From Planctomycetota bacterium (GTDB lineage: Bacteria > Planctomycetota > Phycisphaerae > Sedimentisphaerales > Anaerohalosphaeraceae): a stretch of DNA of 64,000 bases. The notes beneath the pieces were generated by a model. The model was not told the origin of the DNA and ran no database searches. It saw only the letters and a list, made by a program, of their open reading frames with translations. The position numbers were made by a program, and so were the translations under genes. Shown piece after piece: positions 1 to 9,657 of the stretch (positions are counted from its first letter, which is position 1; every line of letters starts with the position of its first letter). The stretch lies in assembly GCA_029552545.1 (NCBI GenBank), contig JAKPDO010000002.1, positions 62,001 through 126,000 on the forward strand, written 5' to 3'.

Positions 1-178
1 CCTGTGCAGTCTGAAGGTAGAAGAACATCCCTACAGCATCGAGCTGGCGGCCGACTGCAATGACCCGCTGTATCGGCAGGTCAAAGAATCCCTGCCGCCG
101 GGGGCCAAACTAAGCGACTATATCATCAGCATCAATCTGACGGCCTTCAAACCTGAAAGAAAAGAGGTCTTACAATGA
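1..178 (+). CDS. C-terminal end of an unidentified protein (cut by window edge)
   Basis: An open frame enters from the left edge and runs 58 codons to a TGA at 176-178. Its stop overlaps the ATG of the arsenite exporter by 4 bases (ATGA), so the two are translationally coupled in one operon. The visible tail ends in a short hydrophobic strand ([12 protein letters not shown]) of the kind that closes many class I methyltransferases. An arsenite methyltransferase would fit the context, but the catalytic part lies outside the window, so this is only a guess. Confidence 0.6.
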   Translation, partial: LCSLKVEEHPYSIELAADCNDPLYRQVKESLPPGAKLSDYIISINLTAFKPERKEVLQ

Positions 179-1377
179 ACCAGGAGCCGATTGTTCAGAA
201 ACCGCAAAAGGGACTCAGCATCTTCGAGAAATATCTGACCGTGTGGGTAATTCTCTGCATTGCCGGCGGGATTGGGCTGGGCAAACTGGCCCCCGGTCTG
301 GCCAAAACCCTCGACGGAATGGCCGTGTATGTCAATCAGGCGCCGGTTATTTCCATCCCGATTGCCGTGTGCCTGTTTTTTATGATGTACCCGATTATGG
401 TCAAGATTGACTTTGCCGAGGTTCTCAAGGCGGGCAAGAGCATCAAACCCGTCGCCCTGACTTTGTTCGTCAACTGGGCGATTAAGCCGTTCACGATGTA
501 CGCCATCGCCCTGTTTTTCTTAGGCACGCTCTTTTACGGCTTCATCGGGCCGGACGCCGTGGACGTTGTCAAGATGCCCTTCGGGCTGGATTTGCCCGTC
601 GGCGCTTCCTATGGCGTCGGCACCGTCGTGCTCGAAAACGGCGTCAAGATGCTTCAGGTGCCGCTGTGGCGCAGCTACCTGGCCGGCTGCATCCTGCTGG
701 GCATCGCCCCCTGCACCGCGATGGTGCTGGTCTGGGGTTATCTGGCCAAGGGAAACGACGGGCATACGCTGGTGATGGTGGCGATTAATTCGCTGACGAT
801 GCTGGTTCTGTACGGTCCGCTGGGCGGCTTCCTCTTGGGCGTCGGCAAGCTGCCGGTTCCCTGGCAGGCCCTGCTGCTGTCCATCGCCGTCTATGTTGCT
901 CTGCCGCTGGCCGCCGGGTTCTTCTCCCGCCGGTGGATTCTGGCCCGCAAGGGTTCCGAATGGTTCGAAACAAAATTCCTGCATATTCTCACGCCGATTA
1001 CCATCGTCGCTTTGCTGCTGACGCTGGTGCTGCTGTTTTCCTTCAAGGGCGAAACCATTCTGAACAATCCTCTGACAATTCTGTGGATTGCCGTCCCGCT
1101 GTTTATTCAAACCTGTCTGATTTTTGCAGTGGCCTATGCTTTGGCGCGTTGGCTGAAGCTGAATTATGCGGATGCGGCGCCGTCGGCGATGATTGGGGCC
1201 AGTAATCATTTCGAAGTGGCGATTGCTACGGCAACGATGCTTTTCGGCCTGTCCTCCGGCGCAGCGCTGGCCACGGTCGTCGGCGTGCTTATCGAAGTGC
1301 CGGTGATGCTGATGCTGGTCAAAATCTGCCTGAAAACGCAGCACTGGTTCCGATCCGCCGTCGTAGAAACCCGATAG
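175..1377 (+). CDS. acr3: ACR3-family arsenite efflux transporter
   Basis: Expels arsenite through the inner membrane as a secondary carrier of the bile acid/arsenite/riboflavin transporter superfamily. The 400-residue product matches the family length and is made almost wholly of about ten membrane segments. It has the ACR3-type first segment ([16 protein letters not shown], about residues 17-32) and the conserved cysteine motif [18 protein letters not shown] around residue 180, where the essential metalloid-binding cysteine of the family lies. The late [12 protein letters not shown] motif is also present. The start is supported by AGAGG eight bases upstream. It overlaps the preceding gene by 4 bases and is followed 16 bases later by a thioredoxin, giving a small arsenic-resistance-like cluster. 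No ArsR binding site can be recognised because the operon start is outside the window. Confidence 0.93.
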   Translation: MNQEPIVQKPQKGLSIFEKYLTVWVILCIAGGIGLGKLAPGLAKTLDGMAVYVNQAPVISIPIAVCLFFMMYPIMVKIDFAEVLKAGKSIKPVALTLFVNWAIKPFTMYAIALFFLGTLFYGFIGPDAVDVVKMPFGLDLPVGASYGVGTVVLENGVKMLQVPLWRSYLAGCILLGIAPCTAMVLVWGYLAKGNDGHTLVMVAINSLTMLVLYGPLGGFLLGVGKLPVPWQALLLSIAVYVALPLAAGFFSRRWILARKGSEWFETKFLHILTPITIVALLLTLVLLFSFKGETILNNPLTILWIAVPLFIQTCLIFAVAYALARWLKLNYADAAPSAMIGASNHFEVAIATATMLFGLSSGAALATVVGVLIEVPVMLMLVKICLKTQHWFRSAVVETR

Positions 1378-1393
1378 AAAGGAAACGGAACCG

Positions 1394-1807
1394 ATGAAGC
1401 AGAAAAACTCTGTGTGGCTGGTGGCGGCGGCGGCGCTGGTGCTGCTGCTGATTGTCCAGTTTATCCAGACCCGCCGCTATCAGGCCCAGACCGAGAATTT
1501 CCCGGATGACTCCATCGTCGGACAGGGCAGGCCGGTGCTTGTGCAAATTACGTCGGCCTCCTGCATTTACTGCCGGCGGATGATGCCGACCCTGACGGAG
1601 CTGGCCCGGACACACGCCACGCACTTTGCGATTGCACTGGTTTCCATGGACCGGCAGCCCCAGGCAGGCCGAAAATACGAGGTGCAGGCCCTTCCGATGC
1701 AGATTTTTTACGATGCACAGGGAAAGGAACTGTCCCGTCACGTCGGTGCGATGAGCCGCGAGGAAATCCTCCAGCAGTGGCGTCAGGCGGGCGTGGCGGT
1801 TCCGTAG
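1394..1807 (+). CDS. Membrane-anchored thioredoxin-fold protein
   Basis: A 137-residue protein with an N-terminal hydrophobic anchor (about residues 9-25) and a thioredoxin domain facing the periplasm. The active site CIYC sits at about residues 56-59 and is followed by RRMMPTLTEL. The cis-proline region appears as QALPMQIFYDAQGKEL. The gene starts 16 bases after the ACR3 stop with AAGGA upstream and ends 6 bases before the convergent stop of the spermidine-synthase-like gene. The family catalyses dithiol-disulfide exchange. In this position it may supply reducing power to arsenic detoxification, but that link is inferred only from adjacency. Confidence 0.85.
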   Translation: MKQKNSVWLVAAAALVLLLIVQFIQTRRYQAQTENFPDDSIVGQGRPVLVQITSASCIYCRRMMPTLTELARTHATHFAIALVSMDRQPQAGRKYEVQALPMQIFYDAQGKELSRHVGAMSREEILQQWRQAGVAVP

Positions 1808-1813
1808 CCGTTT

Positions 1814-2740
1814 TTATTCCCGCCGCTGCTGCTGGCGCAAATAATCCACAGGCGCCCGGTCATCCGTCAGCACCCGCGCCTGCGGGTCCGGCTTCAAATC
1901 CGGACGAAAGCAGCGGGCAACGGCCGGAAGACTGAATGCAAACTTGTGCTTGTCCTGCAGCGTTCGGGCCCGCTCCAGAAACGCCGGCCCCTGCGGCACC
2001 TGCACCTGAGCCCCCGGCGAAATCAGAATCGCATTGCCGCTGGTTCGTCCCAGAAAGACATCGCACCGGTCAAACACCTTCAAAAACGTCACCCACTCCG
2101 CATCAAACAGCTGGTTGTCATAGAAAACATTGGCCGCAACGACCCCCGTCGGCGACAGGACCCCCTTGACCTCCTCCAGAAATTCGCGGGTCATCAGATG
2201 AAACGGGATATAGTCTCCGTTAAAGGCGTCCAGCACGATGATGTCATACTGCGGCGGATTGGGGCGGCGGAGCTGCTTTTTGATGAACATCCGCCCGTCA
2301 TCCACATAGACCTTCATCTTGTCATCTTCCGCAAAGGCAAAGAACTCTTTGGCCAGCGGCGGGATGGCCTCGTCGATTTCGACGATATCAATTTGGGCCT
2401 GCGGAAAATAGAAACGAAAATCGCGAGGAATCACCCCTCCGCCCAGCCCGAGCACCAGAATTGAATTGGGCTCCGGCACATACAAAAGCGAGGCATAAAT
2501 CAGTTTGGTATATTCGAGCTGATGATTCCGCAGATTCTTCAAATCGACCTGCGTCTGAATCGGCACGGCGGCCCGCCGCCCGAACCGCAGCGTCACCACG
2601 GAGTCCTTTTGATAAACGAAAATCGTATTGTACAGCGACTCTCTGCGGGCGGCCAGCCGGCCCCATTCCTCCGGAGCCGCGGCAGACAGTACCGAAAAAA
2701 CCAGAAAAACAGCCGGAAAACCCCACCGTTTTTTAAGCAT
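1814..2740 (-). CDS. Spermidine-synthase-like methyltransferase-fold protein, exported or anchored
   Basis: A 308-residue protein with an N-terminal signal or anchor (MLKKRWGFPAVFLVFSVLSA) and a spermidine synthase-like Rossmann domain. Motif I is ILVLGLGGGVIPRDF, the acidic ribose-binding strand is IDIVEIDEAI, and there is a VYVDDGRMFI and a DIIVLDAFNGDYIPFHLMT segment, as in the SpeE-like halves of 'fused MFS/spermidine synthase' proteins. The start at 2740 is preferred over an upstream ATG at 2770 because GGAGG lies nine bases before it. It overlaps the membrane-protein gene upstream by 8 bases. The real substrate of this exported class is unknown; aminopropyl transfer should not be assumed. 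Confidence 0.82.
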   Translation of the reverse strand: MLKKRWGFPAVFLVFSVLSAAAPEEWGRLAARRESLYNTIFVYQKDSVVTLRFGRRAAVPIQTQVDLKNLRNHQLEYTKLIYASLLYVPEPNSILVLGLGGGVIPRDFRFYFPQAQIDIVEIDEAIPPLAKEFFAFAEDDKMKVYVDDGRMFIKKQLRRPNPPQYDIIVLDAFNGDYIPFHLMTREFLEEVKGVLSPTGVVAANVFYDNQLFDAEWVTFLKVFDRCDVFLGRTSGNAILISPGAQVQVPQGPAFLERARTLQDKHKFAFSLPAVARCFRPDLKPDPQARVLTDDRAPVDYLRQQQRRE

Positions 2741-3392
2741 CTTTTTTCCTCCGCACCAGCACCGTGACAAACACGACCATTCCCAGCAGGGCCAGAATCA
2801 GGCCGGAAATCGACAGTACCAGACGCATCGAATACAGAACCAGATAAAATGCCGTCACAACGCAGCCCGCAAAGCTGGCAATTGTTGAAAGGGCCATCAC
2901 CAGACCGGCACTGACCCCCGCCTCTTCCGGCCGCTGCGTCAGCCAGCGGACCACCGTCGGCGAGACCGTTCCCAGAAAGGTCGTCGGCACGGCAAACAGC
3001 ACCAGCGCCGCCAGCAGTGAACCCCATTTTTCATCCAGTCCCCAATCGAAAATCCTGTCGCACACCGGACCGGTAAAAAACGGCAGAACGGCCGTCCAGA
3101 CGCCCGCCAGCAGGATAAAAACTCCCAGCAGAATGCCGCTGTTTTTTAGAGCCGACAGCCGCCCTCCCAGCAGATACCCCACGGACAAGCTCAGCAGAAA
3201 GGTGCCGATGACGCTGCCGGTGACTACATAGACTGCACTGCCGAAATAGGGGGCCAGCATCCGCACCCCCAGAATCTCCAGCTCCATCACGAACCAGCCG
3301 CACAGACAGGCGACCAGGACGGCCGCCGCCGTGCGAACCTTGCTGTTTCTATCAGAATTCAATTCCGCTTCTTTCACCGATTCACGAAACAC
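2733..3392 (-). CDS. Polytopic membrane partner of the spermidine-synthase-like protein
   Basis: A 219-residue integral membrane protein with about six hydrophobic segments. Features such as MELEILGVRMLAPYFGS and GTFLLSLSVGYLLGGRLS are typical of the membrane half of fused MFS/spermidine synthase proteins. In most relatives this half and the SpeE-like half are one polypeptide; here a stop codon falls in the 8-base overlap with the downstream gene. The pair is probably co-translated and likely forms one complex. Upstream lies only an 81-bp gap to the end of the RND permease gene, so it may be read from the efflux operon. Confidence 0.8.
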   Translation of the reverse strand: MFRESVKEAELNSDRNSKVRTAAAVLVACLCGWFVMELEILGVRMLAPYFGSAVYVVTGSVIGTFLLSLSVGYLLGGRLSALKNSGILLGVFILLAGVWTAVLPFFTGPVCDRIFDWGLDEKWGSLLAALVLFAVPTTFLGTVSPTVVRWLTQRPEEAGVSAGLVMALSTIASFAGCVVTAFYLVLYSMRLVLSISGLILALLGMVVFVTVLVRRKKDA

Positions 3393-3473
3393 TGATGCGT
3401 TTCCGCCGCTATTATAGTCTGCCCCGCACAGTTACGCCGCAGGAAACATTGCATTTTCCCGAAAATTCCGCAA

Positions 3474-6400
3474 TTACTCCACGGCATCCGGTGTGAAAAC
3501 AGCAAATCCCCGCCGCTGCAGAAATTGGACGATATCCTCCACTATTACATACAGACAGGGCACCAGAATCAGCGTCACCACCGTGGAAAAGAGAATCCCA
3601 AAGCCCAGCGAGATGGCCATCGGAATCATAAAGCGGGCCTGACGGGAGGTTTCAAAAATCATCGGCGCCAGCCCGCCAAAGGTCGTCAGCGTGGTGAGCA
3701 TCACAGGACGGAAGCGGCGGACAGCCGCCTGATGCATCGCCTCAAACGCCGAAACGGCGGGGTTCTCCTGTCGGAGCCGATTGGCATAGTCAATCAAAAC
3801 AAGCGAATCATTCACCACCACCCCGGACAGCGCCACAATCCCCATCATACTCATCACCGACAGCTCGTAGCCCATCATCAAATGCCCCAGAACCGCCCCG
3901 ACAATCCCAAAGGGAATGGCCACCATAATAATCAGCGGCTGAATATAACTGCGAAACGGAACCGCCAGCATCGCATAAATCGCCGCCAGCGCCCCCAGAA
4001 ATCCTTTCCAGAGCGACTGCATGCTCTCCGCCCAATCCGCCTGACGGCCCTCCCAGGCGTACGAAAGTCCCGGAAAATCGTATTGAAGTTTCGGAAGAAT
4101 CTCCTGAATCAGCGTCTCTTTGACCTGATTGGTTTGACCGATTGGTTCCACATTGGCCGTCACCGTCACGGTGCGGCGCCCGTTCCGCCGATTGATGCTC
4201 GTATACGAGCGTCCCCGCTCCAGCCGGGCGGCCTGACGGAGAGGAATCTCCGTGCCGGACGGCGTGCGAATCAGCAGCTCCTCCACATTGTACTCGCTGA
4301 GCCGCTGTTCCGGCGGAAACTTCACCCGCACCCGGATTTCATTCCGTCCCCGCTGCTGGCGCAGGGCTTCGGCTCCGTAAAAGGCATTGCGAATCTGCCG
4401 GGCAATTTCCCGAACGGTCAGACCGACGCTCTGCCCTTCCGGGGTGATGCGGAAATTCAGCTGCTGCTTGCCGGGCGTGTATCCGTCATTGATATCCTTG
4501 ACATTGGGGAAATCCGCCAGAAGCGCCGCCAGTCTTTCACTGGCCTGGTCAAGAACCCGGATATCGCGATGGCTCAATTCAATCGTCAAAGCCGCTCCCG
4601 AGCCCGGACCGCCGCGGTCGGCCTCAAAAAGAATGGATTCCAGACCCGGAATCGGCCCGACCCTCTCCCGCCACAGCTGCGTCACGCGGGTCGTACTGAT
4701 CGGCCGCACATCCGGGTCGGTCAAAAAGATGCGAACATCAATCGTATCCTCATCAATCACCGCAAAGACTCCCTTGCTCAGACGCTCTCCTCCGTTCTCT
4801 TCGACAATCTTCCGGGCCGCTTCGACCAGCCGATTGCAGACAGCTGTCACTTTCTCCTGAGAACTCCCGAAGGGAAGCGTCGCCTGAACGGAGGCGTAAT
4901 CGGATTCCACTCGAGGCATCAGAATCATCCCGATTCGTCCGCTCAGAACGATTCCCAAAACTATCAGAAAAACGGTGAACCCGACTGCGGCGGTCAGATA
5001 TCGTATCCGGACGCAGCGATCGATGAACGGCGCAATCACCCTTTCCACAAACCGTTCAAATTCCCGGCTGAAGGCCTGCTGGCGCCCGTGGAGAAAAACC
5101 GCCAGAGGACGACGGCTTCGCGGACGGGCGTGTGCCAGATGCGTTGGAAGAATCAGCGTGCTTTCAATCCAGGAAATCGTGAAAACCGTAATCACCACCA
5201 GCGGAACGGTCTTCCAGATTTTGCCCATAATGCCGGGGATAAAATAAAGGGGCACAAAAGCAACCAGATTCGTCAGAATGCTGAAACTGACGGGCATCGC
5301 GACATCCCGTGCCCCCTGAACCGCCGCCCGAAAGAAACTCATTCCCCGATTGCGGTACTCATAAATATTCTCGCCGACCACAATCGCATCATCCACCACA
5401 ATACCCAGTGCAATGATATAGGCAAACATCGAGACCATATTGATGGTTACATCCAGACTCGGCAAAAACAGGAACGAACCGAGGAAGGAAATCGGAATTC
5501 CCAGCGTCACCCACAGGGCCAGTTTGATTTCCAAAAACAGCCCCAGCAGCACAATCACCAGAATCAGCCCGTACAAGGCGTTCTTCAAAAGCAGAGTCAG
5601 ACGCTGCCGATATACATCCGCCCTATCCTGCGTAATGACCCAATGCACACCCTCCGGCAGCTGCGGTTCCAGCCGCTTCATCGCCCGCTGAACGGCCTCA
5701 GAGATGCCGATGGGGGTCTGATCCCCCACCCGGTAAACACTAATTCCCACCGCACGCTTGCCGTTAAAAAAGGCCATCCGATCCACATCGGCAAAATCAT
5801 CCCGCACCTGGGCGATGTCCTCCAGCCGGATAACAGTTCCGGAGGCGGTGGTCAGAATGGGAATGCGGGCGAATTCCCGCGCCCACTGCCGCCGCTCCGT
5901 TACCCGAAGCAGCACTTCTCCGGCTCGGGTCTCCACATGCCCGCCGGGAAGTTCCAGGGCCGTGGCGCGAATGCGGTCAGCCACCTCCTGAAGCGTCAGA
6001 CCGTACGCCCGAAGCGTCTCCTGCGGGATCAAAACCTGCAGTTCATAATCGCGGGCTCCGGCCAGCTCCACCTGCGTAATGCCCGGCTCCTGCAGAAGCC
6101 CGTCACGGATTTCCTCCGCCAGCTCCCGAAGAACCCACTCCGAAACATCTCCGTAAATCTGAAGCTCCACAATCTGCTGCCGCCGCATCGCCAGCGACAC
6201 TTCCGGACGTTCCGCATCCTCCGGAAACGTCGTAATCCGGTCGATTTCCTGCTTGATATCCTGATAGACCCGCTGCCGGTCGAATCCTTCGATAATTTCC
6301 GCTGTGACCGTCCCGAATCCTTCCGAGGCAACCGCGGTAATTTCCTTGATGCCCTCCAGACCCCGAATGGCCTCCTCCACCGCCAGAATAATGCCCTGCT

Positions 6401-6608
6401 CGACTTCCTCCGGACTGGACCCCGGATACGGCACCCGGACAATCACCAAATCCAAATCAAATTCCGGAAACACCTCCTGACGGACGTTCAGCGCAAAGAA
6501 GAAGCCGCCGACCAGAAACACCACCATCATCAGGTTGGGGGTAACCCGATTGCGGGTCATCCAGCCGATCAAACCGCGGCTGTCATCCAGAGCAGGCCGT
6601 TCCGTCAT
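3474..6608 (-). CDS. RND efflux permease (AcrB/MdtB-like)
   Basis: Inner-membrane pump subunit of a tripartite drug/metabolite exporter, 1044 residues, the usual length for AcrB-type permeases. It shows twelve predicted membrane helices in two halves with large periplasmic loops. The proton-relay double aspartate of helix 4 is in the segment ALGIVVDDAIVVGENIYEY at about residues 400-420, and the helix 10-11 region reads MMGIVALSGVVVNDSLVLIDY. The start overlaps the adaptor stop by 4 bases, so the genes form the operon tolC-adaptor-permease. Sequence reading cannot settle the substrate. Confidence 0.95.
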   Translation of the reverse strand: MTERPALDDSRGLIGWMTRNRVTPNLMMVVFLVGGFFFALNVRQEVFPEFDLDLVIVRVPYPGSSPEEVEQGIILAVEEAIRGLEGIKEITAVASEGFGTVTAEIIEGFDRQRVYQDIKQEIDRITTFPEDAERPEVSLAMRRQQIVELQIYGDVSEWVLRELAEEIRDGLLQEPGITQVELAGARDYELQVLIPQETLRAYGLTLQEVADRIRATALELPGGHVETRAGEVLLRVTERRQWAREFARIPILTTASGTVIRLEDIAQVRDDFADVDRMAFFNGKRAVGISVYRVGDQTPIGISEAVQRAMKRLEPQLPEGVHWVITQDRADVYRQRLTLLLKNALYGLILVIVLLGLFLEIKLALWVTLGIPISFLGSFLFLPSLDVTINMVSMFAYIIALGIVVDDAIVVGENIYEYRNRGMSFFRAAVQGARDVAMPVSFSILTNLVAFVPLYFIPGIMGKIWKTVPLVVITVFTISWIESTLILPTHLAHARPRSRRPLAVFLHGRQQAFSREFERFVERVIAPFIDRCVRIRYLTAAVGFTVFLIVLGIVLSGRIGMILMPRVESDYASVQATLPFGSSQEKVTAVCNRLVEAARKIVEENGGERLSKGVFAVIDEDTIDVRIFLTDPDVRPISTTRVTQLWRERVGPIPGLESILFEADRGGPGSGAALTIELSHRDIRVLDQASERLAALLADFPNVKDINDGYTPGKQQLNFRITPEGQSVGLTVREIARQIRNAFYGAEALRQQRGRNEIRVRVKFPPEQRLSEYNVEELLIRTPSGTEIPLRQAARLERGRSYTSINRRNGRRTVTVTANVEPIGQTNQVKETLIQEILPKLQYDFPGLSYAWEGRQADWAESMQSLWKGFLGALAAIYAMLAVPFRSYIQPLIIMVAIPFGIVGAVLGHLMMGYELSVMSMMGIVALSGVVVNDSLVLIDYANRLRQENPAVSAFEAMHQAAVRRFRPVMLTTLTTFGGLAPMIFETSRQARFMIPMAISLGFGILFSTVVTLILVPCLYVIVEDIVQFLQRRGFAVFTPDAVE

Positions 6609-7857
6609 TGACTGCCTCCCGCATTCTCAGAAATACCCCTTTCCGCCGGAGTTTTTTCAGCTGTTCGAAGAAGCATCCCTTCCACCGGCGAAGACAGATC
6701 TGTGGTGACAATCCGCTGGCCGTCCTCGAGCCCGCTGCGGATATAAACCGTCTCCGGCCCCCGAAAAACCGTCTGCACGGTGCAAATCCGCAGCCGGTTC
6801 TGCTCATCCATCACCCAGACCTGATTGCCGTTTCGAATGTATTCGCGCGGAACGGCGAATACATCGCGAGCCGCCCGTCCGATGATTTCAGCCCGTACAT
6901 AAGAACCCAACAGCAAAGGCGGCAGCGACCGTCCTTCCGGCGACTCCAGCGGCGAAGGCACGGAAACCAAAAGCCGGGCCATCCGCCCCTGTTCCTCCAG
7001 ATGAGCCAGAAGCCGCAGAACCCTGCCGACCCGAAACACATCCTGTCCCCACGCCGGGTCGGTAATGCGGACCTCCGCTCCCCCCTCAAAACCCTCCCGG
7101 GGAATCTCAATCCAGCCCAGCTGGTCCACAGGCACCAGCAATTGGACCCAGAATTCATCCACCCCGACCAAAGCAGCCAGAGGAGCGGTGGGAGAAACGC
7201 GAGAACCCAGTTCGGCATATTTGGTTCGAACTACGGCCCGAAACGGAGCCCGAATTATGCAGCGCTCCAAATCCAGCCGTGCCTGACGCACGGCCGCCTC
7301 CGCCGCCTCCGCTGCGGCCTTTTTGGCGGCCAGATAGGGTCTGCGAAGTATCAGGTCTTCATCCGCTTCGTCCAGAACCTCCTCCAGCATCCGATATTCC
7401 CGCTGGGCAACCCGCTGACTGCCTTCCTCAATCTTCAGATTCAGCCGGGCCTGCTCCAGTTCGCTTTGCCGCTGCGCCAGGGCCGTTTCATAGTTCCGCC
7501 GGTCAATCTCATACAGCACCTGCCCCGCCGCCACAATCCCGCCGGGAAGAACCTCCGGGGCAATCTTTTCCACCAGACCGGACACCTCCGGGTAGAGCAC
7601 AACCTCCCGGGCCGCCGTCACGGTCCCCATCGCCTGAATCACCACCGGCAGGGTTTGGCGGCGGACGGTCTCCACCGTCACCAGCCGCGCCTGCTGGTCG
7701 GCAGGACGACGCGGCGCGCGCGGCCGAGTGTCCATCAGATGCTTAAAAAAAAGACCGCCGCAACAACAATCAGCAGAGGAAGAACGGCCCGTACAAAAAG
7801 CTTAAGCAGCTTGTTCCCGCCGCCCGTTTGTTGGGACACCGTATCTCGATTCTCCAT
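6605..7857 (-). CDS. RND periplasmic adaptor (membrane fusion protein), frameshifted near its N-terminus
   Basis: The adaptor joins the RND permease to TolC. From residue 1 of the downstream frame (ATG at 7735) it has barrel-sandwich, alpha-hairpin (EQARLNLKIEEG to AAVRQARLDLERC) and beta-barrel segments, 376 residues. This start has no ribosome-binding site and leaves no membrane anchor. A better start is ATG at 7857: GAGG lies six bases upstream and it encodes the missing anchor (KLFVRAVLPLLIVVAAVFF). That frame stops after 40 codons at TGA 7735-7737, overlapping the downstream ATG (TGATG). The two frames differ by one base within a run of eight Ts. Joining them by a -1 shift gives a normal adaptor of about 417 residues. 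It may be a sequencing error, slippage or true frameshifting. Confidence 0.85.
7744..7750 (-). promoter_or_regulatory. Slippery heptamer T TTT TTA at the adaptor frameshift
   Basis: Reading the anchor frame, the codons are GTC TTT TTT TTA AGC ATC TGA. The heptamer T TTT TTA, in register with the zero frame, is a classical -1 slippery sequence of the X XXY YYZ type. A -1 shift there continues as AAG CAT CTG ATG GAC into the adaptor body with no gap. The run of eight Ts would equally permit transcriptional slippage or a homopolymer sequencing error. Confidence 0.6.
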
Positions 7858-7865
7858 AAAAAACC

Positions 7866-9263
7866 TCACTGTGAAGGTTCATCCAGAGTCCACGGACCTG
7901 CTATCGCCCGGCACAAATCAATCCGCCGCTCCAGCTGAGCACGCTGCGCCGCCAGAAGCTGACGCTCCAGCCCCTGCTCCGACAGAAGCGATTCCAGCAC
8001 ACGCAGATAATCCAGCTGCCCTTGAAGATATTTGCTTTCGGTCGTTTGACGCACCTGACGGGCCAAATCCAGCTGAAGACGCAGATTCTCCGTCAGCCGC
8101 TGCCGACTGCGGTTTTCCTCGAGGGCTTCTTCTACCTCCTGAAGGGCCGTTAAAAGCGTCTGACCATATCGATGAATCCGCTCGGAAAGAACGGCCTTTC
8201 GTTTGCGTACCTCCGCCTTTCGGTACCCGGCATCCCAAAGCGGTCCGACCGCATCCGCCGCCAGCCGGCCCAGCCAGTCTTCAAACAAATCACGCACCCG
8301 TTCAGCGGACGTCTGCGCTGCAGCACCTAATGTAATTTTGGGATACTGGTCGGCAATCGCCGCCGCCAGCCGCCGGTCCGCCGCCAAAACCGCTTTATAA
8401 GCGGAGGCCACATCCGGCCGGCGAGTGAGCGTTTGAGCCGGCAGCCCTACGTCCGGCAGCGGAGGCAGCGGCGGCAAAGAGCCCTCGGCGGCAAACAAAC
8501 CCTGCGCAGGCGTTCGGCCCAGCAGAACCGCCAGCTGATACTCAAAAAGCACGATTGATTTTTCCGCCTCAATCAGCTGGCCGCGCGTGGCTTCCACCAA
8601 CTGACGCTGACGGAGAACATCCGCCGCCGTCCCCTGCCCCTGCCCAAACTGCATTCGAACTATCTCCAAAACCTTCTCATTGGTTCGCAGCTGTTCCTTC
8701 AAAAGGGCCGCCTGAAGACGGGCCTCGACGAGCCGATACCACGTCTGGGCCGCCGCTGCACTGAGCGAAACAGCCGCCGCCGCCAGGTCATCCCGGGCTG
8801 CCTGTGCATCCAAAAGGGCCGCCTGCCGAGCCGAACGCACCCGCCCCCATAAATCGGCTTCATAAGAGGCCGTCAGACCGACGGAATATTCGCTTGTATA
8901 CTGGGTCTGATTGGAAACCTCCCGACGGGTTCTCGCCGCTTCCCCTGAATACTGAACCGCCGGAAACAAGGATGCCCCCGCCTGGACAGCCGCCTCTTCT
9001 GCCTGGCGAAGCCGGTCCCAGGCGGAACGAATCGTAAAATTGTTCCCGAGGGCCTCTTCTATTAAAGCAGTCAACAGAGGGTCATGAAACGACTCCCACC
9101 ATTTTTCCGGCAAAGGAGCCGTGCCGCTTTGAGAAAACTGCTGGGGGATTTCCAGAGGAACCGAAGGCGATACCGGCTGCCGGCAGCCCAGACAGCACAA
9201 AACCGCTGTCAGAACTCCCAAACCCGCCGCGGATGGTTTCTTTCGAGTACGTCCGTCCATCAT
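7866..9263 (-). CDS. TolC/NodT-family outer-membrane efflux lipoprotein
   Basis: A 465-residue outer-membrane channel for the adjacent RND pump. The N-terminus carries a basic stretch and a hydrophobic signal ending in CCLGC, a plausible though not ideal lipobox at about residues 26-30, then a mature region starting RQPVSP. The two repeated coiled-coil halves typical of TolC are visible: LIEEALGNNFTIRSAWDRLRQAEEA near residue 70 and LLTALQEVEEALEENRSRQR near residue 365. First of three genes in the operon; the adaptor start lies only 8 bases beyond its stop. AGAGG precedes two consecutive ATGs, so the second (9260) may be the real start. Confidence 0.92.
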   Translation of the reverse strand: MMDGRTRKKPSAAGLGVLTAVLCCLGCRQPVSPSVPLEIPQQFSQSGTAPLPEKWWESFHDPLLTALIEEALGNNFTIRSAWDRLRQAEEAAVQAGASLFPAVQYSGEAARTRREVSNQTQYTSEYSVGLTASYEADLWGRVRSARQAALLDAQAARDDLAAAAVSLSAAAAQTWYRLVEARLQAALLKEQLRTNEKVLEIVRMQFGQGQGTAADVLRQRQLVEATRGQLIEAEKSIVLFEYQLAVLLGRTPAQGLFAAEGSLPPLPPLPDVGLPAQTLTRRPDVASAYKAVLAADRRLAAAIADQYPKITLGAAAQTSAERVRDLFEDWLGRLAADAVGPLWDAGYRKAEVRKRKAVLSERIHRYGQTLLTALQEVEEALEENRSRQRLTENLRLQLDLARQVRQTTESKYLQGQLDYLRVLESLLSEQGLERQLLAAQRAQLERRIDLCRAIAGPWTLDEPSQ

Positions 9264-9485
9264 TCCTCTGAAACAAAAAACAAAACAGACAAACTAAATC
9301 TATTATCCACGGTATCGCCGCCGCTCCCCCGCACGTACTTAAAAACAAGAACGCTGAATCCTAAAGGAATCTTTCAAAAAGAATCAACAGTTTTTTTTGA
9401 AGCGGAAAGAATTGCTGAAGTGCCGGAAATGTCCGATTTGGGGTATTCTCCAAGAAGCCGCCGCCTGTTTCATCCGGCGGCCGAA

Positions 9486-9561
9486 TCGGGGAGACAGGAT
9501 TTGAACCTGCGACCTCTGCGTCCCGAACGCAGCGCTCTAAGCCAAGCTGAGCTACTCCCCG
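9486..9561 (-). tRNA. tRNA-Pro(CGG)
   Basis: A full cloverleaf can be drawn on the minus strand. The acceptor stem is CGGGGAG with CTCCCCG and discriminator A, the D arm GCTC/GAGC, the anticodon stem CTGCG/CGCAG with loop TTCGGGA (anticodon CGG, reading CCG proline codons), a 5-nt variable loop, and the T arm GCAGG/CCTGT with loop TTCAAAT. The total is 76 nt. CCA is not encoded. It stands alone between the efflux operon and EF-P. No clear promoter was recognised in the surrounding intergenic space (9264-9485 and 9562-9657). Confidence 0.95.
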
Positions 9562-9657
9562 CATCCTCACAGAACCCCGAAAGGCCTGCTGGGTGCGAAA
9601 CCAAAATACTACCAAAAATCTGCAAAAAATACCAGTCTTTTTTGCCGATGCCGCAGG

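Noticed and set aside
3525..6611. A 1028-codon open frame on the plus strand opposite the RND permease gene
   Set aside because: It is antisense to a clear RND permease, is rich in His, Gln and Arg typical of shadow frames, and has no domain pattern.
6608..8335. Long plus-strand open frame opposite the adaptor and tolC genes
   Set aside because: Antisense shadow with no recognisable motifs; the minus-strand genes are unmistakable.
9326..9339. CCCCGCACGTACTT, a near match to the outer arm of the rnpB hairpin
   Set aside because: Only 14 bases with one mismatch, no complementary arm nearby; taken as chance.
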